NCBI RefSeq assembly: GCF_003626735.1 | Contig: NZ_RBHX01000001.1 | Location: 62,001 to 126,000 of the forward strand | DNA from: Microbacterium sp. CGR2 | GTDB taxonomy: Bacteria; Actinomycetota; Actinomycetes; Actinomycetales; Microbacteriaceae | Direction: 5' to 3' | DNA length: 64,000 nucleotides | In this document: positions 46,821 to 56,436 of the stretch, one piece after another | Layout of the letters: each line of letters opens with the position of its first letter | How positions within the stretch are numbered: position 1 is the stretch's first letter | Made by a program: the position numbers and the translations under genes | Notes under the pieces: model-generated | What the model saw: the letters and a program-made list of their open reading frames with translations, nothing else | Told to the model about the DNA's origin: nothing | The model's database searches: none

Positions 46821-47945
46821 TCAGAGGCCTGCGCCGCGCGGATCCGGCGCTGACGGCCGGCGCGAAAGGCGCGTGAGCCGCGGGATGTCTGCCGTGGCCC
46901 CCGCATCGGCCGGCACGATGACCTGTTGAGCGGCCGCCACGTCGATGCCGTCAGCCCGCACGACCAGGTCGCCGACGGGCGTCCGTCGGGCGAGGATGGC
47001 AAGCGCGATCGGTCCGTCCTCGTGATGGCGTGCGACGGACGTGATGTGCCCCACCTCGTCATCGCCGACGAAGACCGGGGAGCCGGGCTCGGGAAGGACC
47101 GCTTCGCTGCCGTCGAGCTGGAGGGCAGCGAGCCGACGGGGCGGGTGCCCGAGGTTGTGCACCTTCGCGACCGTCTCCTGCCCGCGGTAGCAGCCCTTGC
47201 TCAGATGCACGGCAGTACGGATCCAGTCGGACTCGTGCGGCAGCGACCGGTCGTCGACCTCCGCCGCCCAGCGCGGACGCCACGCGGCGACGCGCAACGC
47301 CTCTGCTGCGATCAGCCCCGCGACGGAATCGTGGTCGACGGAGGCGAACGTGGCCTCGACGACGTCTGCCGGAAGGATGCCGACCCGCCACGCCAGCGCT
47401 GCCCCGGGATGCTCGGCGACCTCGGCGTACTGGTGCCCGCCCAGGCTCACCTGCTGCCAGGGATCGACCCACACGAGAGGCACGCCGCCGCGCGACGCAC
47501 CAGCCGCGCGGACGAGCTCGGCAGCGGATCCCCCCTCGACGAAGCCCAGCAGGACGAGGTCCCGGCGCACATCCACGCTGGCCTGAGTCCGGAACTTCAT
47601 GCGGGTCAGCCAGCCGGCGAGCGCCTCGGCATCGGCGGCATCCGCGATCAGCCAGGTCGATGAACCGTCGTCGACGACGCCGGCCGCATGCTCGACGCGG
47701 CCCTGAGGGTCGAGCACGAGCAGTTCGGTGCTGTCACCGGCGGCGAGCCGCCCCACGGACTGCGAGGTGACGGAGTCCAGCCAGCCGAGTCGCTCCGGCC
47801 CGGACACCTGGATCACGACGCGGTCGTCGAGCGGGACGACCGCTGAGCCCGCCGCCAGGCGGCGCTGCTCACGGAAAGGATCGCCGAAATGCCCGATGCC
47901 GAGATCGCCGGCGACGGCTCCGCTGATGCCCTCGAAAACACTCAT
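46821..47945 (-). CDS. ygfZ: folate-binding YgfZ/GcvT-like protein
   Basis: A 374-residue protein with the diagnostic YgfZ motif KGCYRGQETVAKV (near 235), whose Cys is needed for its function in Fe-S cluster enzymes. The N-terminal GcvT-like folate fold includes RVVIQVSGPERLGWLDSVTS, given in part as VSGPERLGWLDSV. The ATG at 47945 lies one base after the nitrobindin-like gene's stop; the long open frame upstream is a shadow of that gene. Co-transcription with the heme-binding gene is likely. Confidence 0.9.
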   Translation of the reverse strand: MSVFEGISGAVAGDLGIGHFGDPFREQRRLAAGSAVVPLDDRVVIQVSGPERLGWLDSVTSQSVGRLAAGDSTELLVLDPQGRVEHAAGVVDDGSSTWLIADAADAEALAGWLTRMKFRTQASVDVRRDLVLLGFVEGGSAAELVRAAGASRGGVPLVWVDPWQQVSLGGHQYAEVAEHPGAALAWRVGILPADVVEATFASVDHDSVAGLIAAEALRVAAWRPRWAAEVDDRSLPHESDWIRTAVHLSKGCYRGQETVAKVHNLGHPPRRLAALQLDGSEAVLPEPGSPVFVGDDEVGHITSVARHHEDGPIALAILARRTPVGDLVVRADGIDVAAAQQVIVPADAGATADIPRLTRLSRRPSAPDPRGAGL

Positions 47946-47946
47946 C

Positions 47947-48549
47947 TCAGACCCGAGCCAGACGCGCCGAGGCGTGCGCACGCAGCGGAGTGCCGAGTGC
48001 GGCGATGTCCCAGGCCCAGAGCAGGTGTCCGTCGACGAGTCCGTACATCCGCGACGCCGCCGCATAGTCTTTGGTTCCGGCGCCCCGGACGATGGCATCT
48101 GAGGCGATGTCGACGCGGGGACCGTTGATCTCCCCGAGATAGAACTCCAGGATGCCGTCGGAGTGCGCGAGCGACACCTCGATGGGGAACGCACCGTTCT
48201 CGCCGCGCAGTTCCTCGACGTCGTCGACGGTCCGAAGCACGGCTTCACTCTGCGGAGGCAGGAGCGCGGGACCGGCATCCGTTGCCGCGGCCGGACGCGA
48301 GAGGCGCCAGAACCCGGTCTCTGCGATCAGCGGTACGGAGAGGGACTGGTCTTCGCCGGTGAAGGTCGCCGTACCCGAGTAGTTGAGGAATGGACCGCCG
48401 TCATGGCTGAAGCTGACCCGCTGGGCGAACTCCCCCTGGAGGCGCTGCTCGCCGACGGGATAGTCGATGACACCGGATCCCTCCCAGACCCCGATCAGCC
48501 AGGAGAGGGGGGCGAGATCAGCCGGAAGGTCGGTGGGCAGCTCGATCAC
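47947..48549 (-). CDS. nitrobindin-like heme-binding beta-barrel protein
   Basis: A 200-residue protein of the THAP4/nitrobindin family (DUF1794). The N-terminal GxWxGxG motif reads LIGVWEGSGVIDYP (near 19), and the C-terminal heme-ligand His is in TPLRAHASARLARV. Family members bind ferric heme in a ten-stranded barrel and can isomerise peroxynitrite. The start is a GTG at 48549. It precedes ygfZ by one base and follows the 37-residue membrane gene by 6 nt. Mycobacteria keep the pair close (Rv0811c, Rv0813c). Confidence 0.88.
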   Translation of the reverse strand: MIELPTDLPADLAPLSWLIGVWEGSGVIDYPVGEQRLQGEFAQRVSFSHDGGPFLNYSGTATFTGEDQSLSVPLIAETGFWRLSRPAAATDAGPALLPPQSEAVLRTVDDVEELRGENGAFPIEVSLAHSDGILEFYLGEINGPRVDIASDAIVRGAGTKDYAAASRMYGLVDGHLLWAWDIAALGTPLRAHASARLARV

Positions 48550-48555
48550 GGTCGG

Positions 48556-48669
48556 TCAGCGCTGGCCGCGGAAGAGGTTGCGAAGAACCACGGCCGAGAC
48601 GAAGACGATAGCGAGACTCGCCAGGCCCAGGAGGCCGATGAAGAAGATTTCGAGCGCCATGAGGTCCAT
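48556..48669 (-). CDS. 37-residue single-helix membrane protein
   Basis: A very short gene with one membrane helix (about 7-30, IFFIGLLGLASLAIVFVSAV) and a basic end (RNLFRGQR). AAGG lies 8 nt before the ATG at 48669 (AAGGTGGAGG overall). It ends 6 nt before the nitrobindin-like gene, so it probably leads that operon. I know no family for it. The tight fit between neighbours, ribosome site and clean topology make it more likely real than chance. Confidence 0.62.
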   Translation of the reverse strand: MDLMALEIFFIGLLGLASLAIVFVSAVVLRNLFRGQR

Positions 48670-48710
48670 GGCCTCCACCTTACCGCGCCACCACCGACGT
48701 CGGACCGGAA

Positions 48711-49001
48711 TCAGGTGGGGATCAGGGCGGCGAGGCCGAAGCCCACCGAGATGACGCCCATGAGGAGCAATGCTCCCGTCACGCTGCTGGCCACACGGAA
48801 GATGAAGCCCTGTGTGCGGCCGAACCAGAGCTGCACCGCGAACGAGAGCAGCACGACGCCGCCGAAGGCGACGAGCATCCACGAGACACGCCACTCTTCG
48901 GGCACGAAGATGCCCACGGCTATCGTGGCGACGAAGGTGGCCGCCCATACGGCGACCACTCCGACGAACGCGTTACGCGGCGCGAGTGCTGGATCCGTCA
49001 T
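48711..49001 (-). CDS. small membrane protein, three helices
   Basis: A 96-residue protein with three hydrophobic stretches (about 10-30, 38-58 and 68-92). The ATG at 49001 follows CACAAT by 6 nt, close to the leaderless pattern; the open frame further upstream overlaps the GlnR-like gene on the other strand. No motif for activity. It is divergent from the GlnR-like gene. Confidence 0.75.
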   Translation of the reverse strand: MTDPALAPRNAFVGVVAVWAATFVATIAVGIFVPEEWRVSWMLVAFGGVVLLSFAVQLWFGRTQGFIFRVASSVTGALLLMGVISVGFGLAALIPT

Positions 49002-49074
49002 GTCACCATTGTGGCGCATCGGTGCCGGTATCATTACGGCACGGCGTCGACCCCCGCGCCGGTGAGGAGTGCGC

Positions 49075-49758
49075 GTGGCCCTGGTGCTGGTTCTGACCAA
49101 CGCTCCGCTCTCGGAGCAGGTTCTGCCCGCCCTCGAACTGCTGAGCCACCGCGTGCGCCAGATTCCCGCGGAGCCCGCGCAACTCGTCAGCGCACCGGAA
49201 TACGACGTCGTGATCGTCGACGGCCGCCACGATCTGGTCGGAGCCAAGTCGCTGTGCCGACTGCTGCGCGCCACCGGCCAGACCGCGCCGCTCCTGCTCG
49301 TCGTCACCGAAGGCGGCATGAGTGCGCTGTCGGGCGACTGGGGCATCGACGACGTCCTCCTCTCCACAGCAGGCCCCGCCGAGATCGACGCACGCGTGCG
49401 TCTCGGCCTGGCACGGCGCGACGAGGTCGCCGAACCCTCCCGCGTACAGGCGTCCGGAGTCTCGATCGACGAGCAGTCGTATTCGGCGAAGCTGCACGGA
49501 AAGCCGCTGGACCTCACGTACAAGGAGTTCCAGCTGCTCCATTTCCTGGCCACCCACCCGTCGCGGGTCTTCACCCGGGAGCAGCTGCTCAGCGAGGTCT
49601 GGGGCTACGACTACTTCGGCGGCACCCGCACGGTCGATGTGCATGTGCGGCGCCTTCGGGCGAAGCTCGGCGACCAGGAGCAGATCATCGGCACCGTGCG
49701 CAACGTCGGCTACCGGTTCAACGTCTACGAGGACGAGACCCTGGCGGGCGCGCGGTAA
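49075..49758 (+). CDS. atypical OmpR-family regulator, GlnR-like
   Basis: A 227-residue orphan regulator. The receiver keeps one central Asp ([12 protein letters not shown], near 44) but lacks the N-terminal acidic pair and the C-terminal Lys of phosphorylated receivers. The winged helix (about 125-220) is intact: [20 protein letters not shown] and [13 protein letters not shown]. This is the pattern of GlnR (Rv0818). AGGAG at 49065-49069 fits the GTG at 49075 better than one six bases upstream. No kinase is adjacent. It may coordinate nitrogen and phosphate use, given ppk and pst downstream; that is inference. Confidence 0.82.
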   Translation: MALVLVLTNAPLSEQVLPALELLSHRVRQIPAEPAQLVSAPEYDVVIVDGRHDLVGAKSLCRLLRATGQTAPLLLVVTEGGMSALSGDWGIDDVLLSTAGPAEIDARVRLGLARRDEVAEPSRVQASGVSIDEQSYSAKLHGKPLDLTYKEFQLLHFLATHPSRVFTREQLLSEVWGYDYFGGTRTVDVHVRRLRAKLGDQEQIIGTVRNVGYRFNVYEDETLAGAR

Positions 49759-49768
49759 CGGAACCGCC

Positions 49769-49803
49769 GCGTTCACACGTGCGTCACCGGTCGATGCTTA
49801 GAT
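49769..49803 (+). promoter_or_regulatory. predicted PHO box and leaderless promoter of ppk1
   Basis: GTTCACACGTG (49769-49779) and CGTCACCGGTC (49780-49790) are adjacent 11-nt repeats whose TCAC cores are in register. TTAGAT at 49798-49803 follows 7 nt later and ends 7 nt before the ATG at 49811. Confidence 0.6.
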
Positions 49804-49810
49804 GTACCCC

Positions 49811-51976
49811 ATGATCGATCCCGCACTCGCTGATGCAGGCCTCGGCGACGCCGAAGACGACGACTTCGACGCCACCGAATCGCCGGACGCCCTGCTGCCC
49901 GACCATCGCTACCTCGACCGGGAGCTCAGCTGGCTGGCGTTCAACCAGAGAGTGCTGGAACTCGCCGAAGACCCCACGCTCCCCGAGCTGGAGCGCGCGA
50001 ACTTCCTGGCGATCTTCGCCAGCAACCTCGACGAGTTCTTCATGGTCCGCGTCGCCGGCCTCAAGCGGCGCATCATGACGGGGCTCGCGGTCCCGACGAA
50101 CATCGGCAGGTCCCCCGTTGACGCCCTCGCCGACATCTCGCGCGAGGCGCATGCGCTCCAGCTGCGGCACGCCCACGCCTGGGGTTCGATGGTGCGTCCT
50201 GCCCTCGCGGACGCCGGCATCGAGATCACCGAATGGTCAGAGCTCACCGACGAAGAGCGGTCGGCGCTGACGGACTATTTCCAGGCTCAGGTCTTTCCCG
50301 TCCTCATGCCGCTCGCGGTCGACCCCGCACACCCGTTCCCGTACATCTCGGGCCTGTCCCTGAACCTCGCGATCCGCATCCGGAACGCGCGCACCGGTCG
50401 ACAGGAGTTCGCGCGCCTCAAGGTGCCGCCGATGCTCCCGCGGTTCGTCGAGGTCCCCCGCGCCGGAGAGATCAAGCGCTTCCTGCGCCTGGAAGAACTC
50501 ATCGCCAACCACCTCGGCGACCTCTTCCCGGGCATGGAGGTCCTCGACCACCACGCGTTCCGCCTCACCCGCAACGAAGACGTCGAGATCGAAGAGGACG
50601 AGAGCGAGAACCTCATCCAGGCGCTCGAAGCCGAACTCCTGCGCCGCCGCTTCGGCCCGCCCATCCGCCTCGAGATCACGGAGGAGATGGACGAGGTGAC
50701 CCGCGAGCTGCTGGTCAAAGAGCTCGACATCACCGAGCGCGAGGTCTACCGCCTTCCCGGCCCGCTCGACCTGCGCGGGCTGTTCGACCTCTCCCGCATC
50801 GACCGTCCGGACCTCCGCTACCCGCCGCACCTGCCCACGACGGCGGTGGCCTTCCAGCCGACCGGATCCAGCACACGCGCCGACATCTTCAAGGCCATCC
50901 GCAAATCCGACGTGCTGGTGCACCACCCGTACGAGTCGTTCACGACCAGCGTTCAGGCGTTCCTCGAGCAGGCAGCGCGCGACCCGCACGTCCTCGCCAT
51001 CAAGCAGACCCTCTACCGCACCTCGGGCGACAGCCCGGTCGTGCAGGCTCTCATCGACGCCGCCGAGGCCGGCAAGCAGGTGCTGGCACTCGTCGAGGTG
51101 AAAGCGCGGTTCGACGAAGCCAACAACATCGTCTGGGCACGCAAGCTCGAGAAGGCCGGCGTGCACGTCGTGTACGGGCTCGTCGGACTCAAGACGCACT
51201 GCAAGCTCGCGCTGGTCATCCGCGAGGAAGACGGGATGCTGCGCCACTACTCGCACGTCGGCACCGGCAACTACAACCCGAAGACCAGCCGTATCTACGA
51301 GGACTTCGGACTCTTCACCGCCGACGCGCAGGTCGGCAAAGACCTCACCCGCCTGTTCAACGAGCTCAGTGGCTACGCGATCGAGAAGAAGTTCAAGCGC
51401 CTGCTGGTCGCTCCCCTGCATCTGCGCAAGGGCCTGGTGCGGCAGATCGACGCCGAGCGCAAGAACGCCGAAGCGGGCAAACGCGCGCACATCCGCATCA
51501 AGGTGAACTCCATGGTCGACGAGGAGATCATCGACGCGCTCTACCGTGCGAGCGCAGCAGGGGTGAAAGTCGACGTCTGGGTCCGCGGAATCTGCAGTCT
51601 GCGCACCGACCTCGACGGCATCAGCGACAACATCACCGTTCGCAGCATCCTCGGTCGATACCTGGAGCACTCCCGGATCTTCGCTTTCGACAACGACGGC
51701 GATCCTCAGGTGTACATCGGCAGCGCCGACATGATGCACCGGAACCTCGACCGTCGCGTCGAAGCGCTCGTGCGGGTGACCGACCCAGCACATCTGAAGG
51801 AGTTGCAGGCGTTCTTCGATCTCGCCATGGACCCCGGTACGACGTCGTGGCACCTCGGCGCGGACGGCGTCTGGGAGCGGCACGCCGAAGATGCCGACGG
51901 GAAGCCGTTGGTCGATCTGCAGGACAAGACGATGGGTCTGGTTCAGCGACGGCGCCGCGCGCGGGCGGTTCGATGA
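49811..51976 (+). CDS. ppk1: RNA degradosome polyphosphate kinase
   Basis: A 721-residue Ppk1. It begins with the N-terminal domain ([20 protein letters not shown]), then the head domain and two catalytic C1/C2 domains. The phospho-His lies in [14 protein letters not shown], and [12 protein letters not shown] together with [14 protein letters not shown] are standard C2 sites. It makes polyphosphate from ATP. The ATG at 49811 stands 7 nt after TTAGAT; an ATG at 49802 would overlap that box. The stop overlaps the Nudix gene ATG. Confidence 0.95.
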   Translation: MIDPALADAGLGDAEDDDFDATESPDALLPDHRYLDRELSWLAFNQRVLELAEDPTLPELERANFLAIFASNLDEFFMVRVAGLKRRIMTGLAVPTNIGRSPVDALADISREAHALQLRHAHAWGSMVRPALADAGIEITEWSELTDEERSALTDYFQAQVFPVLMPLAVDPAHPFPYISGLSLNLAIRIRNARTGRQEFARLKVPPMLPRFVEVPRAGEIKRFLRLEELIANHLGDLFPGMEVLDHHAFRLTRNEDVEIEEDESENLIQALEAELLRRRFGPPIRLEITEEMDEVTRELLVKELDITEREVYRLPGPLDLRGLFDLSRIDRPDLRYPPHLPTTAVAFQPTGSSTRADIFKAIRKSDVLVHHPYESFTTSVQAFLEQAARDPHVLAIKQTLYRTSGDSPVVQALIDAAEAGKQVLALVEVKARFDEANNIVWARKLEKAGVHVVYGLVGLKTHCKLALVIREEDGMLRHYSHVGTGNYNPKTSRIYEDFGLFTADAQVGKDLTRLFNELSGYAIEKKFKRLLVAPLHLRKGLVRQIDAERKNAEAGKRAHIRIKVNSMVDEEIIDALYRASAAGVKVDVWVRGICSLRTDLDGISDNITVRSILGRYLEHSRIFAFDNDGDPQVYIGSADMMHRNLDRRVEALVRVTDPAHLKELQAFFDLAMDPGTTSWHLGADGVWERHAEDADGKPLVDLQDKTMGLVQRRRRARAVR

Positions 51977-52950
51977 CCCTTCGAAAGGACCAGGTCCCGG
52001 CAGGATCGAAGTGGACCGACAAGGCCGTCTACGCCGCCGGCGCCGTGGTCTGGCGACTCGTCGACGGGAAGCTCCGCGTCCTCCTGATCCATCGCACGAA
52101 GTACCGCGACGTGACGCTCCCCAAGGGCAAGGTCGATCCGGGCGAGATGCTCGCAGAGACCGCCGTGCGCGAGGTGCACGAGGAGACCGGCATCCGCGTG
52201 TCCCTCGGCGTCCCCGTCGGTGTGAGCCGCTACCACCTGGCATCGAAGAAGCAGAAGGTCGTGCACTACTGGGCGGCGGAGGCGACCGATGACGCCATCC
52301 GTGAATCCACCTTCGTTCCGAACCGGGAGATCGCGGCGATCGAATGGGTGAGCGTCAAGAGGGCGCGGGCACGCCTCAGCTACCCCGTCGATCTGGAGAT
52401 CCTCGACTTCTTCACGAACCTGGTCGACGACGGGGTGCTCCGCACCTTCCCGGTGATCGCCCTCCGCCATGGGAAGGCACTGTCCCGGTCGGAATGGGAC
52501 GGTGCGGATGCCGCGCGACCGCTGTCCGAGCGCGGCCGCAAGCAGGCGAAGTCCATCGTCGGCCCCCTCCGCGCGTTCGGCGTCCGCAAGATCGTGACCA
52601 GCGACGCCGTGCGCTGCGTGGAGACCGTCGCACCCCTTGCCCGGGAACTCGACCGCAAACCCACCCTGACCGAGAAGATCAGTCAGGACGCCTGGGACGA
52701 TGATGTGGCCGATCTGCGCGCGGTGGTGGGACGACGGATCCGGTCGGGCAAGCCGGCCGTGCTCTGCAGCCACGGGCCGGTGCTGCCGGGGCTGCTCTCC
52801 GAGATCGCGCTGGCCACCGCGACGATCCAGGGCTCCTATCTGAGCAGCGCCGCAGACCTCGAACCGGGAGCATTCTCGGTCGTGCATGTATCCGCCACGA
52901 ACCCCGGTTCCGGAATCATCGCGATCGAGACGCACGCACCGAAGGTCTGA
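51973..52950 (+). CDS. mutT1: MutT1-like Nudix hydrolase fused to histidine phosphatase
   Basis: A 325-residue two-domain protein. The N-terminal Nudix box is [20 protein letters not shown] (near 54-73) followed by TGI. The C-terminal half (about 160-325) is a histidine phosphatase with [14 protein letters not shown] and the second His in [10 protein letters not shown]. Mycobacterial MutT1 has the same build and cleans 8-oxo-GTP/dGTP and diadenosine polyphosphates. It overlaps ppk1 by 4 nt, so phosphate polymer and nucleotide clean-up are co-expressed. Confidence 0.9.
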   Translation: MTLRKDQVPAGSKWTDKAVYAAGAVVWRLVDGKLRVLLIHRTKYRDVTLPKGKVDPGEMLAETAVREVHEETGIRVSLGVPVGVSRYHLASKKQKVVHYWAAEATDDAIRESTFVPNREIAAIEWVSVKRARARLSYPVDLEILDFFTNLVDDGVLRTFPVIALRHGKALSRSEWDGADAARPLSERGRKQAKSIVGPLRAFGVRKIVTSDAVRCVETVAPLARELDRKPTLTEKISQDAWDDDVADLRAVVGRRIRSGKPAVLCSHGPVLPGLLSEIALATATIQGSYLSSAADLEPGAFSVVHVSATNPGSGIIAIETHAPKV

Positions 52951-52995
52951 GCCTTCGCAGTAGCCGCCTGCGATCGCCCCAGAGAGACGCGCGCC

Positions 52996-53050
52996 GTTCA
53001 CCTCCCGTTCACCTGTGCGGGAGAGTCTCGTTAACCGCCGCATCTAGCGT
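52996..53050 (+). promoter_or_regulatory. predicted PHO box and promoter of pstSCAB
   Basis: GTTCACCTCCC (52996-53006) and GTTCACCTGTG (53007-53017) are adjacent 11-nt direct repeats; a further GTTAACC stands at 53030-53036. TAGCGT at 53045-53050 is the probable -10, and pstS begins 51 nt later. This is the strongest of the three PHO boxes in the window. Confidence 0.75.
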
Positions 53051-53101
53051 CACTGTGTGCCCTGCACCGGGCCCCACCCATCAAAGATCGAAGGATCCAC
53101 A

Positions 53102-54205
53102 GTGAAGATCTCCCGAATCGCACGTATCGGCGCCATCGGCGCCGTGGCCGCTCTCGCCCTCGCCGGCTGTGCCGCGAACGAACCCGCCAGCGGCGGCTCC
53201 GGCGACGAGCCCGCCGAGTCCAGCCTCACGGGCACCATCGAGGCCACCGGCGCCTCCTCCCAGGAAGCCGCCCAGCAGTCCTGGGTCGCCGGCTTCCAGA
53301 CCGCGAACCCCGACGTCACCGTCAACTACACCGCCACGGGGTCCGGAACGGGCCGCGAGAACTTCATCGCCGGCTCGTCGAACTTCATCGGCTCCGACCG
53401 GGCGTTCGACGCCGACGAGCTCGCCGCCGGCGGCTTCGGCTCCTGCGCATCCGACGAGATCGTCGAGATCCCCGTCTACATCTCGCCGGTCGCTGTCGCC
53501 TTCAACCTCGAGGGCATCGACACGCTGAACCTCGACGGCGAGACCATCGCGAACATCTTCGCCGGCAAGATCACCAACTGGAACGACGAGGCCATCGCCT
53601 CGCAGAACGAGGGCGTCGAGCTCCCGGACCAGGCCATCGTGCCGGTCCACCGCGCTGACCCCTCGGGCACGCAGGAGACCTTCACCAACTACCTCAGCGC
53701 CGTCGCACCCGACGTGTGGACCTACGAGGCCAGCGACGAGTGGCCGCTGCAGACCGGTGAGGCCGGCGACGGCACCTCCGGCGTCGTGGGCGCCATCAAG
53801 AGCGGTGTCGGCTACATCGGCTTCGCTGACGCCTCGCAGGCCGGCGACCTCGGACAGGTCGCCGTCGAGGTCGAGGGCGAGTACGTCGCGTACTCCGCCG
53901 AAGCCGCCTCCGCGCTGGTCGCCGCCTCGCCGCTCGAGGAAGGCCGTGCCGACCACGACCTCGCCTACGCCGTCGACCCGGCCGCTGCACCCGCCGGCTC
54001 CTACCCGATCGCCCTGGTCTCGTACCTGATCGGCTGCGTCGAGTACGAAGACGCCGAGGTGGCCTCGCTGGTCAAGGCGTACTTCGAGTACGTCGCCTCG
54101 GAAGAGGGCCAGGATGTCGCCGCCGAGGCTGCCGGCAGCGCGCCGATCTCCTCGGAGCTTCGCGACCAGGTCACCACGGCGATCGAGGCGATCGTCACCG
54201 AGTGA
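53102..54205 (+). CDS. pstS: phosphate ABC transporter, substrate-binding lipoprotein
   Basis: A 367-residue lipoprotein. The signal peptide ends in the lipobox ALAGC (Cys near residue 21). The mature protein has the phosphate loop TGASSQEAAQQSW, the second loop ATGSGTGRENF with SNFIGSDRAF, and the third VHRADPSGTQETFTNYL. It captures phosphate outside the membrane. GAAGGATC precedes the GTG at 53102. It begins the pst operon and is separated from pstC by a long hairpin. Confidence 0.95.
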   Translation: MKISRIARIGAIGAVAALALAGCAANEPASGGSGDEPAESSLTGTIEATGASSQEAAQQSWVAGFQTANPDVTVNYTATGSGTGRENFIAGSSNFIGSDRAFDADELAAGGFGSCASDEIVEIPVYISPVAVAFNLEGIDTLNLDGETIANIFAGKITNWNDEAIASQNEGVELPDQAIVPVHRADPSGTQETFTNYLSAVAPDVWTYEASDEWPLQTGEAGDGTSGVVGAIKSGVGYIGFADASQAGDLGQVAVEVEGEYVAYSAEAASALVAASPLEEGRADHDLAYAVDPAAAPAGSYPIALVSYLIGCVEYEDAEVASLVKAYFEYVASEEGQDVAAEAAGSAPISSELRDQVTTAIEAIVTE

Positions 54206-54237
54206 CCCGGTTCTCGGCTCCAGGCTGAGACCCTGTC

Positions 54238-54283
54238 GCCCCCGGGTGCGCCGGTCGACCACAAGACCGGCGCACGCGGGGGC
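54238..54283 (+). terminator. intra-operon hairpin between pstS and pstC
   Basis: GTGCGCCGGTC (54246-54256) pairs with GACCGGCGCAC (54265-54275), and GCCCCC (54238-54243) with GGGGGC (54278-54283) across a small internal loop. No T run follows. It probably acts as a partial terminator or a 3' stabiliser so that pstS, whose product is needed in excess, is made more than the membrane parts. Confidence 0.7.
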
Positions 54284-54333
54284 ACCCGCATGAATAGCCC
54301 GCACCACCCACCCCCCACCGTGGAGCCGCACCG

Positions 54334-55302
54334 ATGACCACAACCACGACGGACACCGAAGAGGTCCGCTCGTCCCCGTCGCGCACATCGCTGCGCCGAC
54401 GAGGAGATCGCATATTCTCCGGAACCGCGCTCGCGGCGGGCATCGTCATTCTCATCACACTGGCGGCCGTCGCGATCTTCCTGATCATCCAGTCCATCCC
54501 GGCACTGGCGCCCGACACCTCCGGCAACCACATCCTCAACGGACAGCCGTTCGTCACCTGGGTGTGGCCCTTCGTCTTCGGCACCCTGTGGGCCAGCGCC
54601 ATCGCGCTGGTGATCGCCGCGCCGATCGCGATCGGCATCGCGCTGTTCATCTCGCATTACGCACCGCGCCGCCTGGCCGGCGCACTCGGCTACGTCATCG
54701 ACCTGCTGGCCGCCGTGCCCTCCGTGGTCTTCGGCCTGTGGGGAGCCCTCACCTTCGCGCCGATGCTCGTGCCGTTCTACAAATGGCTCAACGACAACCT
54801 CGGCTTCATCCCACTCTTCTCGGGCACCCCGTCCGGTACCGGAAAGACGATCCTCACCGCATCCCTCGTGCTCGCCGTGATGATCCTCCCGATCATGACG
54901 GCGATCTGCCGCGAGGTCTTCCTGCAGACACCGCGCCTGCACGAGGAAGCCGCGCTCGCACTCGGTGCAACCCGCTGGGAGATGGTCCGGATGGCGGTTC
55001 TGCCGTTCGCCCGCAGCGGCATGGTCTCGGGCGCGATGCTCGGCCTCGGTCGCGCACTCGGCGAGACCATGGCCGTCACGCTCGTCCTCTCCCCGCTCGG
55101 AATCGTCACCTTCAACCTCATCAACCCCGAGAACCCCACGACGATCCCCGCGATCATCGCACTGCGCTTCCCGGAGGCCCACGACGAGGGCGTCAACACC
55201 CTCATCGCCGCCGGTCTGATCCTGTTCATCGTGACCTTCGCGGTCAACTTCGTCGCGCGCTGGATCGTCTCCCGCCGCTCCGAATTCTCGGGAGCCAACT
55301 GA
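54334..55302 (+). CDS. pstC: phosphate ABC transporter permease PstC
   Basis: A 322-residue permease with six membrane helices. The cytoplasmic EAA loop reads EEAALALGATRWEMVRMAVLPFA (core: EAALALGATRWEMVRM). An extra stretch around KWLNDNLGFIPLFSGTPSG lies between helices 3 and 4, typical of PstC. It ends one base before pstA, so both are coupled. Confidence 0.93.
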   Translation: MTTTTTDTEEVRSSPSRTSLRRRGDRIFSGTALAAGIVILITLAAVAIFLIIQSIPALAPDTSGNHILNGQPFVTWVWPFVFGTLWASAIALVIAAPIAIGIALFISHYAPRRLAGALGYVIDLLAAVPSVVFGLWGALTFAPMLVPFYKWLNDNLGFIPLFSGTPSGTGKTILTASLVLAVMILPIMTAICREVFLQTPRLHEEAALALGATRWEMVRMAVLPFARSGMVSGAMLGLGRALGETMAVTLVLSPLGIVTFNLINPENPTTIPAIIALRFPEAHDEGVNTLIAAGLILFIVTFAVNFVARWIVSRRSEFSGAN

Positions 55303-55303
55303 C

Positions 55304-56398
55304 ATGACCGCCACTGCCATCGCTCCCGACATCGCGCAGTCGTCCTCGACGACCGCCGGCCACCTGCCCAAGTGGGCGCCCTGGGCCCTGCTCCTCGGCT
55401 GCTTCGCTGTGGGAGGCGCCGTCTTCGCCATCGCCAACATCGGCGGTGACCCGGCGGACTTCAACATCGCGCTCGCTCTCATCGTCGGCATGCTGCTGTA
55501 CATGGTGATGATCTTCGTGATCTCCTCCGTTGCGGAGAGCCGCCGCCACGCGACGGACCGCCTCATGACGGCCCTGGTGTCGACCGCGTTCGTGATCGCC
55601 CTGCTCCCGCTGGTCTCGCTGCTGTACACGGTGCTGATCAACGGCCTCACCCGCTTCGACTCGGAGTTCTTCAGCTTCTCGATGCGCAACGTCGTCGGCG
55701 AGGGCGGTGGAGCGGTCCACGCCATCTGGGGAACGGTGCTCATCACCCTCGGCGCGACCATCATCTCGGTCCCGATCGGCCTGATGACCTCGATCTATCT
55801 CGTCGAGTACGGGGAAGGACGTCGGCTCGCGCGCGGCATCACCTTCCTGGTCGACGTGATGACCGGCATCCCCTCGATCGTCGCGGGCCTGTTCATCTAC
55901 TCGGTGTTCGCCCTCCTCATGGGTCCGGGCACACGAATGGGCATCATGGGTTCGTTGGCGCTGTCCGTCCTGATGATCCCCGTGGTGGTGCGAGGGTCGG
56001 AAGAGTTGCTGCGCATCGTTCCCAACGAGCTCCGCGAAGCGGCCTATGCGCTGGGCGTGCCGAAGTGGCTGACCATCATCAAGGTCGTCCTGCCGACCGC
56101 CATCGCCGGTATCACCACGAGCATCATGCTGGCCATCTCCCGCGTGATCGGCGAGACCGCTCCGCTGCTCCTCACCGTCGGAATCGTGCCGAGCCTGAAC
56201 CTCAACATGTTCAGCGGGCAGATGGCGACGCTGCCCGTGTTCTCCTACATGCAAGCCAAATATCCCGGCATCCCGGCAGACGCGTTCATCGAGCGCGCCT
56301 GGGCCGCTGCGCTCACCCTCATCGTGATCGTCATGGTCCTCAACCTCCTGGCGCGACTCATCGCCAAGATTTTCGCCCCGAAGACCAACGGCCGCTGA
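55304..56398 (+). CDS. pstA: phosphate ABC transporter permease PstA
   Basis: A 364-residue permease, longer than the usual 290 because of an N-terminal part with two or three extra helices (about 25-90). The EAA loop is [20 protein letters not shown] (near 245) and the end [18 protein letters not shown] is typical for PstA. It forms the channel with PstC. Confidence 0.93.
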   Translation: MTATAIAPDIAQSSSTTAGHLPKWAPWALLLGCFAVGGAVFAIANIGGDPADFNIALALIVGMLLYMVMIFVISSVAESRRHATDRLMTALVSTAFVIALLPLVSLLYTVLINGLTRFDSEFFSFSMRNVVGEGGGAVHAIWGTVLITLGATIISVPIGLMTSIYLVEYGEGRRLARGITFLVDVMTGIPSIVAGLFIYSVFALLMGPGTRMGIMGSLALSVLMIPVVVRGSEELLRIVPNELREAAYALGVPKWLTIIKVVLPTAIAGITTSIMLAISRVIGETAPLLLTVGIVPSLNLNMFSGQMATLPVFSYMQAKYPGIPADAFIERAWAAALTLIVIVMVLNLLARLIAKIFAPKTNGR

Positions 56399-56436
56399 GC
56401 CGACGTCTTTTCCCGACCAAGAAGAAGGATCTCCAG

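Noticed and set aside
48711..49574. Long minus-strand frame reaching over the GlnR-like gene
   Set aside because: Only the last 96 residues, from the ATG at 49001, have membrane helices and normal composition; the rest is opposite a clear winged-helix gene.
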